From Methylococcales bacterium (GTDB lineage Bacteria > Pseudomonadota > Gammaproteobacteria > Methylococcales > Methylomonadaceae): a stretch of 64,000 nucleotides of DNA. The stretch covers positions 36,119 through 100,118 of the forward strand of contig JAQURG010000008.1 of the NCBI GenBank assembly GCA_028715725.1. The letters are read 5' to 3'. Shown in pieces: positions 55,204 to 64,000 of this stretch; position 1 is the first letter of the stretch, and each line of letters opens with the position of its first letter. A program made the translations under genes and the position numbers. Under the pieces are notes generated by a model. That model made no database searches. It was not told the DNA's origin and was given only the letters and a program-made list of their open reading frames with translations.

Positions 55204-56085
55204 ATGAAAAAATATAGCCTGGCATTACTTTTCCTGATGGCAGTTTTAATGTTGGGTTATGGGTGGTGGAAATTTAAAAAAACCGATAGCGGGGAGATTA
55301 ATTTACAGCCGTCATTAAAAGTGGCGGCGATAAGTAATCTGGATGTTGGTGAAGAAAAAGTCAAAATGACCAGTAAAATCATTTTAAGTAATCCTCTGCC
55401 CATCCATATTAAAACCGATCGTCTTGATTACAGCGTTTTTATTGATTCAATTAAAATCGTTGAAAGCTCCTATAACAAACCCATCCGCATTTACTCTCTA
55501 AAAGATACGACGATAGAGATTCCTATCGACATACTGAAAGAGCCGCTGGCAAGGTTGTTAAAATATCTTGAAAAAAATAATAAAGAAACCGCCGAATATA
55601 CTGTAAAAGCCGATATCAAAGTGGATATTCCGGTAATAGGCGAAAAAAAGTTTTTTATGGAATTTAGCAAAAGACTGCCGGCTTTCAGGCCGCCCAAACT
55701 GGAAATAGAGGATGTGGATGTGGACTCATTAGGATTTGACGAATCCAAAATCGATCTTGTAGCCCAGGTTGCGAATCCGAATATTTTTGCCTTGAAACTG
55801 AAAGACGGGAAATATGGGTTCACTGTGGATAACGATATTGTCATGGAAGGCAGCCTGGAAAAGATTATTGATATTCCTGCGAAGAGTTCGTCGCCTGTCT
55901 CCATACATCTGGATCTGAAAACCGTAAAGATGGGAAAATTTCTCTGGAAGATGCTGTTCGATAAAACAGGCACGCCTTTTAATTTAAAATTCCGCTGCAA
56001 ATTGTTGACCGATAAGGATGTGCTTACAAACAGCCATATAACCTTTAATATAAGGGGCACATTGGACAAATTGAAAAAGAGCTAG
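55204..56085 (+). CDS. LEA14-like protein with two WHy domains
   Basis: This 293-residue protein has an N-terminal anchor or signal (about 1-22, LALLFLMAVLMLGYGWW) and then two tandem LEA14/WHy (water stress and hypersensitive response) beta-sandwich domains, about 45-160 and 165-290. The NPLPIHIKTDRLDYSVFID and NPNIFALKLKDGKYGFTVD patterns with Asn-Pro mark them. These proteins protect against drying and freezing. It sits between a stress dehydrogenase and an SDR of a general-stress type. Confidence 0.82.
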   Translation: MKKYSLALLFLMAVLMLGYGWWKFKKTDSGEINLQPSLKVAAISNLDVGEEKVKMTSKIILSNPLPIHIKTDRLDYSVFIDSIKIVESSYNKPIRIYSLKDTTIEIPIDILKEPLARLLKYLEKNNKETAEYTVKADIKVDIPVIGEKKFFMEFSKRLPAFRPPKLEIEDVDVDSLGFDESKIDLVAQVANPNIFALKLKDGKYGFTVDNDIVMEGSLEKIIDIPAKSSSPVSIHLDLKTVKMGKFLWKMLFDKTGTPFNLKFRCKLLTDKDVLTNSHITFNIRGTLDKLKKS

Positions 56086-56279
56086 GCTTTCCTCTTCTTA
56101 ACGTGGAGCATCGTCAACCTGTTGATCAGGAAGACTCAGACATTTGAAAAATGCTCCAAAACAGGCAGAGGCTATGTGTGTTATCAGACAGAAGAAAATC
56201 GAGATTTTGATATAAATGTTTTGTATATGATAGCAAACCGAAAACTGACAATATTCATCAGGTGTATGAGGAGTAAACG

Positions 56280-57257
56280 ATGAGACAGACTCAAAGCATT
56301 ATTTCCGCCAGAAATTCGGCATTACTTTCTGAAATACAATCTTTTAGCAAGCGCTCCCATAGAGGTGGTGCAGGCCGTCTGATGATGGCCGGTGATGATC
56401 CTCATCCTACACCGCCACAACCCCCTCAACATCAGGATCGCCAACCCGGCCTTGAGTCGGACATGACGCCTCAGCCCCAGTTCGACGATTCTTATTACAA
56501 AGGTTCTGACAAACTGAAAGGCAAGGTAGCCTTGATTACGGGAGGGGATTCGGGTATTGGACGCGCTATTGCGGTAGCCTTCGCCAAGGAAGGGGCGGAT
56601 TCAGCCATTGTTTATCTCAATGAACATGAAGATGCCGCAGAAACGAAACGTCTGGTGCAGGAAAACGGGCAGAAATGCCTGCTTATCTCGGGAGATATCG
56701 GGGATGAGGATTTTTGCCGGCAAGCGGTTGAGAAAACGATCAGCGAATTCGGGTGTTTAAACAGTCTGATCAATAATGCCGCCGAACAGCATCCTCAGGA
56801 GAGTATTGAAGAAATAACGTCGGAGCAACTTGAAAAGACCTTTCGCACCAATATTTTTTCCATGTTCTATTTGACTAAAGCAGCGCTTAAACATTTATCC
56901 TCGGGAAGCACAATTATCAATACCACATCAGTGACGGCTTATAAGGGCAGTCCAAAATTACTTGATTATTCGGCTACCAAAGGAGCCATTACCAGCTTCA
57001 CCCGATCCTTATCCTTAGCCCTGATTGAACAAAAAATCCGAGTGAACGGAGTCGCGCCCGGACCTATCTGGACGCCTCTTATTACTTCAACGTTTCCGTC
57101 TGAGCATGTTAAAAAATTTGGCTCGGATGTGCCGATGGGTCGGGCCGGCCAACCGGAAGAAGTCGCCAAATGCTTCGTATTTCTGGCTTCGGAAGACTCT
57201 TCATATATATCCGGCCAGATTCTTCATCCGAATGGCGGTACGGTGGTTAATGGCTAG
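56280..57257 (+). CDS. SDR family oxidoreductase, general stress protein 39/YhdF type
   Basis: This 325-residue NAD(P)-dependent short-chain dehydrogenase has TGGDSGIGRA at residues about 88-97, NNAAEQ, and the catalytic YSATKGA. Extended N-terminal 80 residues with Pro- and Gln-rich DDPHPTPPQPPQHQ and KGSDKLKGK come before the fold, as in the YhdF class. The start at 56280 has GAGGAG six bases upstream, so the extension is real. Its first 30 residues are basic and Ser-rich with no clear signal peptide. Substrate unknown. Confidence 0.88.
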   Translation: MRQTQSIISARNSALLSEIQSFSKRSHRGGAGRLMMAGDDPHPTPPQPPQHQDRQPGLESDMTPQPQFDDSYYKGSDKLKGKVALITGGDSGIGRAIAVAFAKEGADSAIVYLNEHEDAAETKRLVQENGQKCLLISGDIGDEDFCRQAVEKTISEFGCLNSLINNAAEQHPQESIEEITSEQLEKTFRTNIFSMFYLTKAALKHLSSGSTIINTTSVTAYKGSPKLLDYSATKGAITSFTRSLSLALIEQKIRVNGVAPGPIWTPLITSTFPSEHVKKFGSDVPMGRAGQPEEVAKCFVFLASEDSSYISGQILHPNGGTVVNG

Positions 57258-57368
57258 TTTCACTTAAGGCGCGATTGGCGGCATTATCTATATTGTGATT
57301 AACAAATAATACAGGCATTATCAATTAAAAGGGTTACCAGAGATTTTTAACAATGGATTTATAAGCTT

Positions 57369-58142
57369 ATGAAATCAATTTGGACAGGTGCTATTGGTTT
57401 CGGTTTGGTCAACATACCGGTAAAGCTCTACAGTGCGATTGAATCGAGCACTCTTGATTTGGATATGCTTGATAAAAAAGATCTTTCCAATATACGTTTC
57501 AAGCGGGTGAATGAGCGTACGGGCAGGGAAGTGAACTGGGAAAATATTGTTAAAGGCTATAAGGTGGATGATGAGTATGTGGTTCTTACCGATGAGGACT
57601 TTGAAGCTGCCAGTGTAGAAAAGTCTAAAGTGATCACCATTTCCGATTTCGTCAAGGAAGACGAAATAGACAGTATTTATTTTGACACACCTTATTATGT
57701 TGAACCTGAAAAATCAGGCGAAAGAGCCTATGTGTTACTGCAGGAAGCCTTGCTGAGAACGGGAAAGGTCGGTATCGCCACATTTGTTATGCGCAGCCGG
57801 GAAAATCTGGCTATTTTAAGAGCGACAGAGAAGGTTATTATTTTAAATAAAATAAGATTTGCTGAAGAAGTCAGGGATGAGTCCGAACTCGCCTTACCTT
57901 CCAAGACCAGCATAAAAAAGAGCGAACTGGATCTGGCGGTTTCCCTGATTGACCAGTTGACTGGAGAATTCGATATCAGTGCTTATAAAGATACCTATAC
58001 CGAAGCTTTGCTAAAGCTGATAGAGGCCAAATCAAAAGGCATAAAACCCAAGACGCCGCATTTGAAAGTGGTTCAAACAAAATCAACCGACTTAATGGCG
58101 CAGTTAAAAGCCAGCCTGAATACAGTTAAAAAAGCTTCCTGA
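57369..58142 (+). CDS. ku: Non-homologous end joining protein Ku
   Basis: Bacterial Ku binds DNA double-strand ends as a homodimer ring and recruits LigD. The 257 residues begin SIWTGAIGFGLVNIPVKLY, with RVNERTGREVNWENIVKGYK and LVDQLTGEFD-like segments, the family core. The C-terminal tail is basic. It is five bases upstream of ligD, so the two are one operon. Confidence 0.96.
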   Translation: MKSIWTGAIGFGLVNIPVKLYSAIESSTLDLDMLDKKDLSNIRFKRVNERTGREVNWENIVKGYKVDDEYVVLTDEDFEAASVEKSKVITISDFVKEDEIDSIYFDTPYYVEPEKSGERAYVLLQEALLRTGKVGIATFVMRSRENLAILRATEKVIILNKIRFAEEVRDESELALPSKTSIKKSELDLAVSLIDQLTGEFDISAYKDTYTEALLKLIEAKSKGIKPKTPHLKVVQTKSTDLMAQLKASLNTVKKAS

Positions 58143-58147
58143 TTTTT

Positions 58148-60640
58148 ATGACCCTTTTTGAATACCGGCAGAAAAGGGACTTTAAAAACTCACCTGAACC
58201 TGAAAGTAAAACATCAGGCAAAACCGGAAAATTGATCTTTGTCGTGCAGAGGCATAAGGCTTCGCATCTGCATTATGACTTCAGGCTGGAAATGGAAGGT
58301 GTTTTAAAAAGCTGGGCCATACCTAAAGGCCCTTCGTTTAACCCTGCCGATAAAAGACTGGCGATGATGGTGGAAGACCATCCTTATGATTACAAGGATT
58401 TCAAGGGCGTCATACCGCCGGGAAACTATGGCGCCGGTATAGTGGAAATATGGGATTCTGGATATTACACGGATATTGACAACTCGGGCAAGGACGCGGA
58501 AAAAAAATTATTGAAGGCATTAAAAGCCGGACACTTGAAGTTTGTATTGCACGGCAAAAAGCTCAAAGGCGAATTTGCCCTGGTCAAACTAAAAGCGAAC
58601 AACGGCAATGCCTGGCTGTTGGTCAAACATAATGATAAATATGCCGTACATGAAGCTTATGATAGTGAAACAGACACGCCAAAAAATTCTCCCATCAATC
58701 AGTCGCTAAGTGAAAGCCACGCGAAAAAATCAACCTCAAAGAAAAAGCCTGCTCCTGTCTCCGCCAAAAAGCTTCAGGACTATATCCCGGCCATGCTGGC
58801 TAAAGAAACGGATGAGCCTTTTGATGACAGGGACTGGATATTTGAAATCAAATGGGACGGCTACAGAGCTATCGCCGAATTAAATAAAGACCAGGTAAAG
58901 CTTTATTCACGCAATGGGAATTTATTCAATAGCGCTTATCCTGAAATAACGGACGCCTTGTCTAAAATGGGCCTCAATGCAGTCATTGATGGAGAAATAG
59001 TGGTCATGAGTGACGAGGGAATCTCCAATTTTCAGTTATTGCAGCATTACGGTGAAGATAAATCCCATCCTATTTATTATTATGTTTTTGATGTTTTAAA
59101 AGTAGCAAATGAATCGGTCATGCATCTTCCGCTTCTTGAAAGGAAAGAAAAATTACGCGCGCTTTTAAAAGAGGATGACATCATTAAATACTCTGACCAT
59201 ATTGAGGAAAAGGGCAGGGAGATGTTCGCACTGATGCGAAAAAAAAACATGGAAGGCGTTATTGCAAAAAAATCCAATAGCCGGTATTTGCCCGGCCAGC
59301 GCACAGCCAACTGGTTAAAAATAAAATACCACAAAACCATCGATGCCATCATCTGCGGGTTTACGGAACCGGCCGGAGAAAGAAAATATTTCGGAGCACT
59401 GATACTGGGGTTAAAGCAGGGAAAGCGCATTCAATATACCGGACATACCGGTTCCGGATTTAACGCCTCATCATTGAAAGAAATATACGATCAGCTCAAA
59501 CCGTTAGTGACTTCTCAATCTCCTTTTGACGAACGGGTAAAAACGAATGCGCCGGTAACATGGGTAAAGCCGGTTCTGGTCTGTGAAGTCAAATTTACAG
59601 ATAAAACAAGAGACGGCATGTTGCGGCACCCTATTTTTATAAAAATAAGGGATGACAAAACCGTCGAGGACACTACGATGGCAAGCACAAAAACGGTTAC
59701 TAAAAAGCTGGCTGAGATAGAAAGTGCGCCGGATATGGAAAACCCTGTCCTTGCCTTCGGGCGAATGAAGGTTCCCGTTACCCACTGGAATAAGTTATTT
59801 TGGCCGGAGGAAAATATCACTAAAGGCGATATGGTGAATTACTACCTAAGCATTTCAGACTATATCCTGCCATATTTGAAAAATCGTCCCCAGTCTTTAA
59901 AACGGAATCCGGGCGGCATTACCGATGAAGGTTTTTTTCATAAGGATGCCGGCGAGAATGTGCCCTCATTTGTGAAAACCATTCCTATCCATTCGGAATC
60001 GGCTGACAAGAATATTGATTATATTATTTGCAACAATAAGGCCACGTTGACTTATTTGAATAATCTGGGCTGTATTGAACTAAATCCCTGGCATTCAACT
60101 GTTCAGTCCCTTGATTATCCCGATTATCTAATCATAGATATCGATCCTTCCAAAAAAAATACCTTTGAACAAGTTATTGACGTCGCTGTTGTGGTTCACC
60201 AGATTCTGGAAAAGTCGGGCGCTGCCAATTTCTGTAAAACCTCAGGCGCTACCGGTCTCCATATCTATATTCCTACTCATAAAAAATATACGTATGACCA
60301 GTTAAAAACTTTTGCAGAATTAATTTGCGTTCTGGTTAATGAACAATTACCGGAAACGACCAGCGTGGAAAGGAGTCTTGAAAAAAGACGTGATAAAATT
60401 TATCTGGATTATTTGCAAAACCGCAAGGGACAAACCATTGCCGCGGTTTACAGTTTGAGGCCAACTACCGGAGCCGCCGTATCTACGCCGCTGAAATGGG
60501 AAGAAGTTAAATCCGGATTAACTCCGGCCCAATTTAATATTTATACTGTGCCGGAACGATTACAAAAGACCGGCGATTTATTTACAGGCATTCTGGGGAA
60601 GGGAATCGATATGAAAACCTGTTTGAAAAAATTGGGCTAG
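58148..60640 (+). CDS. ligD: DNA ligase D, three-domain NHEJ enzyme
   Basis: This 830-residue protein has the 3'-phosphoesterase domain (about 30-170: VVQRHKASHLHYDFRLEMEG), the ATP-dependent ligase domain (about 210-510, catalytic Lys235 in FEIKWDGYRA), and the primase/polymerase domain (about 540-830: NRPQSLKRNPGG, DIDPS, GATGLHIYIP). The PE-ligase-polymerase order is as in Pseudomonas LigD. With Ku it repairs blunt or damaged ends without a template, useful after drying or in stationary phase. Confidence 0.96.
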   Translation: MTLFEYRQKRDFKNSPEPESKTSGKTGKLIFVVQRHKASHLHYDFRLEMEGVLKSWAIPKGPSFNPADKRLAMMVEDHPYDYKDFKGVIPPGNYGAGIVEIWDSGYYTDIDNSGKDAEKKLLKALKAGHLKFVLHGKKLKGEFALVKLKANNGNAWLLVKHNDKYAVHEAYDSETDTPKNSPINQSLSESHAKKSTSKKKPAPVSAKKLQDYIPAMLAKETDEPFDDRDWIFEIKWDGYRAIAELNKDQVKLYSRNGNLFNSAYPEITDALSKMGLNAVIDGEIVVMSDEGISNFQLLQHYGEDKSHPIYYYVFDVLKVANESVMHLPLLERKEKLRALLKEDDIIKYSDHIEEKGREMFALMRKKNMEGVIAKKSNSRYLPGQRTANWLKIKYHKTIDAIICGFTEPAGERKYFGALILGLKQGKRIQYTGHTGSGFNASSLKEIYDQLKPLVTSQSPFDERVKTNAPVTWVKPVLVCEVKFTDKTRDGMLRHPIFIKIRDDKTVEDTTMASTKTVTKKLAEIESAPDMENPVLAFGRMKVPVTHWNKLFWPEENITKGDMVNYYLSISDYILPYLKNRPQSLKRNPGGITDEGFFHKDAGENVPSFVKTIPIHSESADKNIDYIICNNKATLTYLNNLGCIELNPWHSTVQSLDYPDYLIIDIDPSKKNTFEQVIDVAVVVHQILEKSGAANFCKTSGATGLHIYIPTHKKYTYDQLKTFAELICVLVNEQLPETTSVERSLEKRRDKIYLDYLQNRKGQTIAAVYSLRPTTGAAVSTPLKWEEVKSGLTPAQFNIYTVPERLQKTGDLFTGILGKGIDMKTCLKKLG

Positions 60641-60692
60641 ATCCAATAAGCAGCCCCCGGCTATAACTATTCAGGCCCCATTTGTTGCCTGT

Positions 60693-61697
60693 TCATTTTT
60701 CCTGATGATAATCGATAATACGCTCAACTTCGCTTTTTGACCCCAAAATCAGAGGCACGCGTTGATGGATGCCGGTCGGCTTGATATCAAGAATGCGCTC
60801 ACGTCCTGTAGAACAAACGCCGCCCGCCTGCTCAATAATAAAAGCCATCGGGTTGGCTTCGTACATAATGCGTAACTTGCCGGGCTTGGATGGCTCTTTC
60901 GAATCGAGCGGATAGAGAAACACGCCGCCGCGCGTCAGGATTCGATAAACTTCCGCAACCAGCGAAGCAATCCAGCGCATATTAAAGTTTTTTGCCCGCG
61001 GACCTTCGGTTCCAAGCAAGCATTCATCGATATAACGCTGCACAGGCGGTTCCCAAAAGCGCTGGTTCGACACATTAATGGCAAACTCATTAGTCTCTTC
61101 CGGTATTCTCATATTCGAATGAGTCAGAATAAATTCGCCTATATCCTGATCGAGCGTGAAACCATTAACACCGTGCCCGGTCGTCAAGACCATCATGGTA
61201 GACGGGCCGTAAAGTACAAAGCCCGCGCAAACCTGCTCCGACCCCTTGCGTAAAAAGTCTTCAGGCGCGGGGTCGACGCCTTCACGACATCTTATAATCG
61301 AAAAAATAGTGCCTACAGCCAGATTCACATCAATGTTTGAAGAACCGTCCAATGGATCAAATAAAGCCAGATATTTACCTTTAGGGTACTGCGCCGGAAT
61401 GGCAATAATATCATCGACTTCTTCCGACGCCATGCCCGCCAGATGACCCGTCCAGTTCAACGCATTGACCATGATGTCGTTGGTAATGATATCCAGCTTT
61501 TTTTGTACTTCTCCCTGCACATTTTCGGACTCGGCGCTGCCCAACACGCCCACCAGATTACCCCGGTTGACCAGATGCGATATCTTTTTGCATGCGGTTA
61601 CAATATTATTCAGCAACATGCTGAAGGTTCCGGACGCATCCGGCAATCCCCGTTGCTGTTCGATGATGAACTGCGTCAAAGTGACTTTATTAGTCAT
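60693..61697 (-). CDS. fbp: Fructose-1,6-bisphosphatase, class I
   Basis: Fbp removes the 1-phosphate of fructose-1,6-bisphosphate in gluconeogenesis and in sugar-phosphate cycles that fix C1 units. In 334 residues the metal sites ASEEVDDI and [13 protein letters not shown] are seen, and [20 protein letters not shown] and EQAGG follow. Length and motifs are typical of class I. It is convergent with ligD, 52 bases apart. Confidence 0.96.
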   Translation of the reverse strand: MTNKVTLTQFIIEQQRGLPDASGTFSMLLNNIVTACKKISHLVNRGNLVGVLGSAESENVQGEVQKKLDIITNDIMVNALNWTGHLAGMASEEVDDIIAIPAQYPKGKYLALFDPLDGSSNIDVNLAVGTIFSIIRCREGVDPAPEDFLRKGSEQVCAGFVLYGPSTMMVLTTGHGVNGFTLDQDIGEFILTHSNMRIPEETNEFAINVSNQRFWEPPVQRYIDECLLGTEGPRAKNFNMRWIASLVAEVYRILTRGGVFLYPLDSKEPSKPGKLRIMYEANPMAFIIEQAGGVCSTGRERILDIKPTGIHQRVPLILGSKSEVERIIDYHQEK

Positions 61698-61805
61698 TCT
61701 TTGGTTTCTCCGTTGATGTGTTTGTTTTTATAAAATATTATCGAGCACAACTTATTGGCGCGTGCTTTAAATAATGCATTGCCCTGTTAAATTGTCAGCC
61801 AGACA

Positions 61806-62078
61806 CTAGCCGTTTTTAAACACGACATTATAAATTTTCAAAGAAAGTATCGATGCCGCCAATAAAAAAGTAATTGAATTGGCAACGATGATGGCTCCAT
61901 TGTCGATGTAGACTCCATAGATCAGCCAGCAGAGCACGCCCAGCGTAAACATACTGTACATGCTTAATGACAGCGATTCGGTGTCTTTTGTTTTTATGGT
62001 CAGAATGGCTTGGGGCAAAAATGAGAGTGTAGTCAGTGTTGCAGCTATATAGCCAATAATTTCAGGTGCAATTATCAT
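61806..62078 (-). CDS. SemiSWEET-type PQ-loop sugar transporter
   Basis: A 90-residue protein with three membrane spans (about 8-27, 38-57 and 63-84) and a PQ-loop LPQ in TLSFLPQAILTIKTKDTES, the SemiSWEET hallmark. Such proteins form dimers that carry sugars by facilitated diffusion. It lies 108 bases downstream of the fbp start, on the same strand. Confidence 0.85.
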   Translation of the reverse strand: MIIAPEIIGYIAATLTTLSFLPQAILTIKTKDTESLSLSMYSMFTLGVLCWLIYGVYIDNGAIIVANSITFLLAASILSLKIYNVVFKNG

Positions 62079-62355
62079 TTATTTGAGTTTTTTAGCAGAA
62101 CCTGTATCACAGGCACAACGGCAGTATTTTCAGCTTGCCAGTCTAGTGACTCGCTTCGGACATGTCAACACGCAGGAGCAGGCGAAGTGAAGCTACGGTG
62201 CCAGCCATACCTTATTCAAAACATCCTGGCCGGGACATAAACGGAACACCAAAATGTAAATTAAAAAATGGTAAGGTACGCACCACATAGCGGACAAGAT
62301 TGATTTTAGCACGGCAAATCGGATATTTGAGATCGTGATATGATGCTTTAGGATT

Positions 62356-62378
62356 TGAGGTACGCGCAACGTACCTCA
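62356..62378 (+). promoter_or_regulatory. Perfect palindrome before the toxin-antitoxin pair, probable operator
   Basis: TGAGGTACG and CGTACCTCA are exact complements separated by CGCAA. A further half-site, AAGGTACG, lies about 80 bases upstream near 62273. The position before the toxin gene fits an operator bound by the HTH antitoxin. Confidence 0.6.
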
Positions 62379-62390
62379 TCTGGCTGGGAA

Positions 62391-62420
62391 TTGATTTTAC
62401 AAGGGGGGGTAGTGTATGAT
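62391..62420 (+). promoter_or_regulatory. Candidate promoter of the toxin-antitoxin operon
   Basis: TTGATT, an 18-base spacer and TATGAT would start the transcript about 30 bases before the toxin ATG. A second pair, TTGCAG and TATAAT (62422-62449, spacer 16), would give an almost leaderless transcript. The choice is open. Confidence 0.4.
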
Positions 62421-62457
62421 ATTGCAGGAATCCGGCAGGGCCGTATAATATGCCATC

Positions 62458-62772
62458 ATGCTTACCGTAATAGAAACCCCTGTTTTTCAGAGATATGCTG
62501 CCGATATTTGGTCGGATGCCGAGCGTGAGACGTTCATTAATTGGTTATCTCGCAATCCTGAAGCCGGTGACGTTATTCCCGGTACGACTGGTTTGCGAAA
62601 AGTACGTTGGGTACGTAAAGGCATCGGCAAACGGGGCGGTGTGCGGGTGATTTACTTCAATCATCTTGAAAATGGTGAGATTTGGTTGTTGATTGTGTAT
62701 GCAAAAGCCAAATTCGACAATCTACCGCCCATACTTTTGAATAAGTTGAAAGAGGAAATCAACAATGGATAA
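62458..62772 (+). CDS. higB: HigB/RelE-type toxin
   Basis: A 104-residue protein of the RelE/HigB2 fold. ETPVFQRYAADIWSDAERETFINWL, the basic RKVRWVRKGIGKRGGVRVIYF and IWLLIVYAKAKFDNL are the family pattern. Such toxins cut mRNA in the ribosome. It precedes its antitoxin with an 8-base overlap, the reversed order typical of higBA. Confidence 0.88.
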   Translation: MLTVIETPVFQRYAADIWSDAERETFINWLSRNPEAGDVIPGTTGLRKVRWVRKGIGKRGGVRVIYFNHLENGEIWLLIVYAKAKFDNLPPILLNKLKEEINNG

Positions 62773-63046
62773 AGAAACAGAAGAATTTTATGAAGACCTG
62801 CTGCAATCCGTTCGCGAAATGAAGAACAATCGGCGCGCCAAAGAGACCGTAATTCCTGTTTCGCGGGTTCTGTCGGCAAGAAGCAAGACCGGCTTAACGC
62901 AAGCGCAGTTCGCTGTCCTGCTCGGTGTTTCCGTGCGAACTTTGCAAGATTGGGAGCAAGGCCGTCGTGAACCATCCGGCGCAGCTAAAACTTTGTTGCG
63001 AATTGCCGAACAGCATCCGGAAGCATTACGGGATTTAGCTGCGTAA
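62765..63046 (+). CDS. higA: HigA-type antitoxin, HTH-XRE
   Basis: A 93-residue protein with a C-terminal helix-turn-helix (SKTGLTQAQFAVLLGVSVRTLQDWEQGRREPSG, about 43-75). The N-terminal part is charged and probably wraps the toxin. It overlaps the toxin gene by 8 bases. It should bind the palindrome at 62356-62378 and repress its own operon. Confidence 0.88.
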   Translation: MDKETEEFYEDLLQSVREMKNNRRAKETVIPVSRVLSARSKTGLTQAQFAVLLGVSVRTLQDWEQGRREPSGAAKTLLRIAEQHPEALRDLAA

Positions 63047-63252
63047 GGTATAAAAAACCGCCTGGAAAAGTTCGAGCGGAGGTCAGGATCAAGGCTTCGT
63101 TCATAACTATTGCCTAACAGAGAATTCGCCTTACGGTTTTGCAGAAACGTTGCGGACGGGTTTGTAAAACCTGTCCGGCTAAAGATATCCCAATTACGGT
63201 AACATGACGAATTGGTACAATTTTTCTACATATTGCGCCTTAAGGTGTTTCG

Positions 63253-63876
63253 CTATGGTATTAACTCTTCCAAGTCAAACACGCCGTGTCGCTTGCCATC
63301 TATGCTGTTCAGATAGACTTTTGGTAGTTGATGATTATCTGTTAAACGTGGTAAATCTTTAGTGGAAAAAACTGCTCCCATTCCCAACATTGAAACAATT
63401 ATATTGTTGGGAGTTATTATCGCGAGGTGATGTGTATACGGAGCGTTTTGAGACAAATTATTTATAATGTCATCAAGATCAGGTGGTACCGCTAATATTA
63501 TGTTTATATTATTTGCCATATCCTTAAGATCGTAATCATCGCTTTTGTTATCTTGACACCTATTTATGAGAAATGTGCGCAGCTTTTCTCCCGAAGGCGT
63601 ATGAATAAAGCTTTTTCCAAATTCAATACAACAAATTTCATAAATAACTTTAACATGTTCAGCAAATGAAGTTTTTAAATCAATGTGCCATATTCCATTA
63701 AGCAATAATTGTACATTTTCGGACGTAGGCTTAATGTCTTCTGCTTCTTCGATAGATTTATTAATTGCTCTTTGTTTATCTTCTTCTGCCCATCCTAGGC
63801 TTCTTCCTTCATCTGACTTAAAAAAGCGTAGAAAAGTTGTTTGTATTATTTCTGGAATTTCATTGGTATATTTAGA
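63253..63876 (-). pseudogene. Hypothetical protein gene cut at its 5' end by an IS element
   Basis: The frame is open on the minus strand from about 63900 down to 63253, yet no ATG or GTG is present in it before the body of the protein; only a TTG at 63705 could start a 150-residue product. The upstream part (NEIPEIIQTTFLRFFKSDEGRSLGWAEED) looks like real coding sequence, so the start was probably lost when the neighbouring element inserted. The protein is soluble and not recognised (VPPDLDDIINNLSQNAPYTHHLAIITPNN). It may be a fragment of an accessory gene. Confidence 0.5.
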
Positions 63877-63878
63877 AC

Positions 63879-64000
63879 TTATCCATAAATAACATTGCTC
63901 TTATTTTGCCGCTTGATTTTTCGTAAGACGATGACGGAAGCGGCCAGCATGAGCAAGCCGAGATAACTCCGCTCCATTTTTTCATACCGTACCAAGAGTT
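63879..64000 (-). mobile_element. IS5-family transposase, C-terminal end, runs off the window
   Basis: Reading the minus strand from the right edge gives LLVRYEKMERSYLGLLMLAASVIVLRKIKR and then stop at 63879-63881. RYEK followed by a hydrophobic helix is the usual C-terminus of IS5-family DDE transposases. Only about 40 codons are visible. The terminal inverted repeat probably lies near 63860-63885 but cannot be fixed from one end. Confidence 0.75.

Overview
The window reads as chromosomal DNA of a gammaproteobacterium, probably a methylotroph or methanotroph of the Methylococcales type. The gammaproteobacterial call rests on the gene types and neighbourhoods: parAB-rsmG, orn next to rsgA, lolA-rarA, PBP1b, MlaA, and seryl- and glutamyl-tRNA synthetases. 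The methylotroph suggestion is inference from carboxynorspermidine decarboxylase, a glutathione-independent formaldehyde dehydrogenase type enzyme, several multihaem or MauG-like cytochromes and a SCO domain. No methane or methanol oxidation gene is in the window.

Layout. 1-771 is the 3' end of jetD, the nuclease subunit of a Wadjet anti-plasmid system that continues to the left. 0.95-9 kb is a leftward block: a lactate/malate dehydrogenase with an NADP-type cofactor loop, serA, then a probable operon reading StiP-type phosphoribosyltransferase, HpcH aldolase, TerB, rsmG, parA, a 73-residue mini-ParB and parB. 9-15.4 kb carries a di-haem cytochrome c plus GMC oxidoreductase pair, glyoxalase I and tag. 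15.5-25.4 kb runs rightward: nspC, a quinone oxidoreductase, PBP1b, lolA, rarA, a large zeta-toxin protein with a Fic-like segment, and a PuuD-like membrane protein. 25.5-39.6 kb is mostly envelope and housekeeping: an acyltransferase-hydrolase fusion with mlaA, a D,D-carboxypeptidase with a basic tail, a GH17 glycosidase, truncated haemoglobin, rsgA, an M48 protease, orn, serS and a vWA/OmpA lipoprotein. 39.9-41.8 kb has gltX and three tRNAs (Ala-GGC and two identical Glu-TTC).

41.9-44.1 kb, just after the tRNAs, is gene debris: a decayed VOC gene, a protein gene broken by one missing base, two small unknown ORFs and a cation transporter. It is followed by an ABC-2 export pair (44.1-45.9 kb), an uncharacterised two-gene unit of a coiled-coil protein and a membrane protein (46.2-48.8 kb), a SCO/di-haem peroxidase fusion (49.1-51.0 kb), corA and pyrE.

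54-60.6 kb is a rightward stress set: formaldehyde/alcohol dehydrogenase, a two-domain LEA14/WHy protein, a stress-type SDR, and Ku plus LigD for non-homologous end joining. The right end has fbp, a SemiSWEET, a HigBA-type toxin-antitoxin pair behind a perfect palindrome, and an unknown gene cut by an IS5-family element that runs off the window.

The best candidates for undescribed biology are the mini-ParB between parA and parB, the coiled-coil/membrane pair at 46.2-48.8 kb, the SCO-peroxidase fusion, and the Fic-like/zeta fusion. All calls come from reading the sequence; no database search was run.
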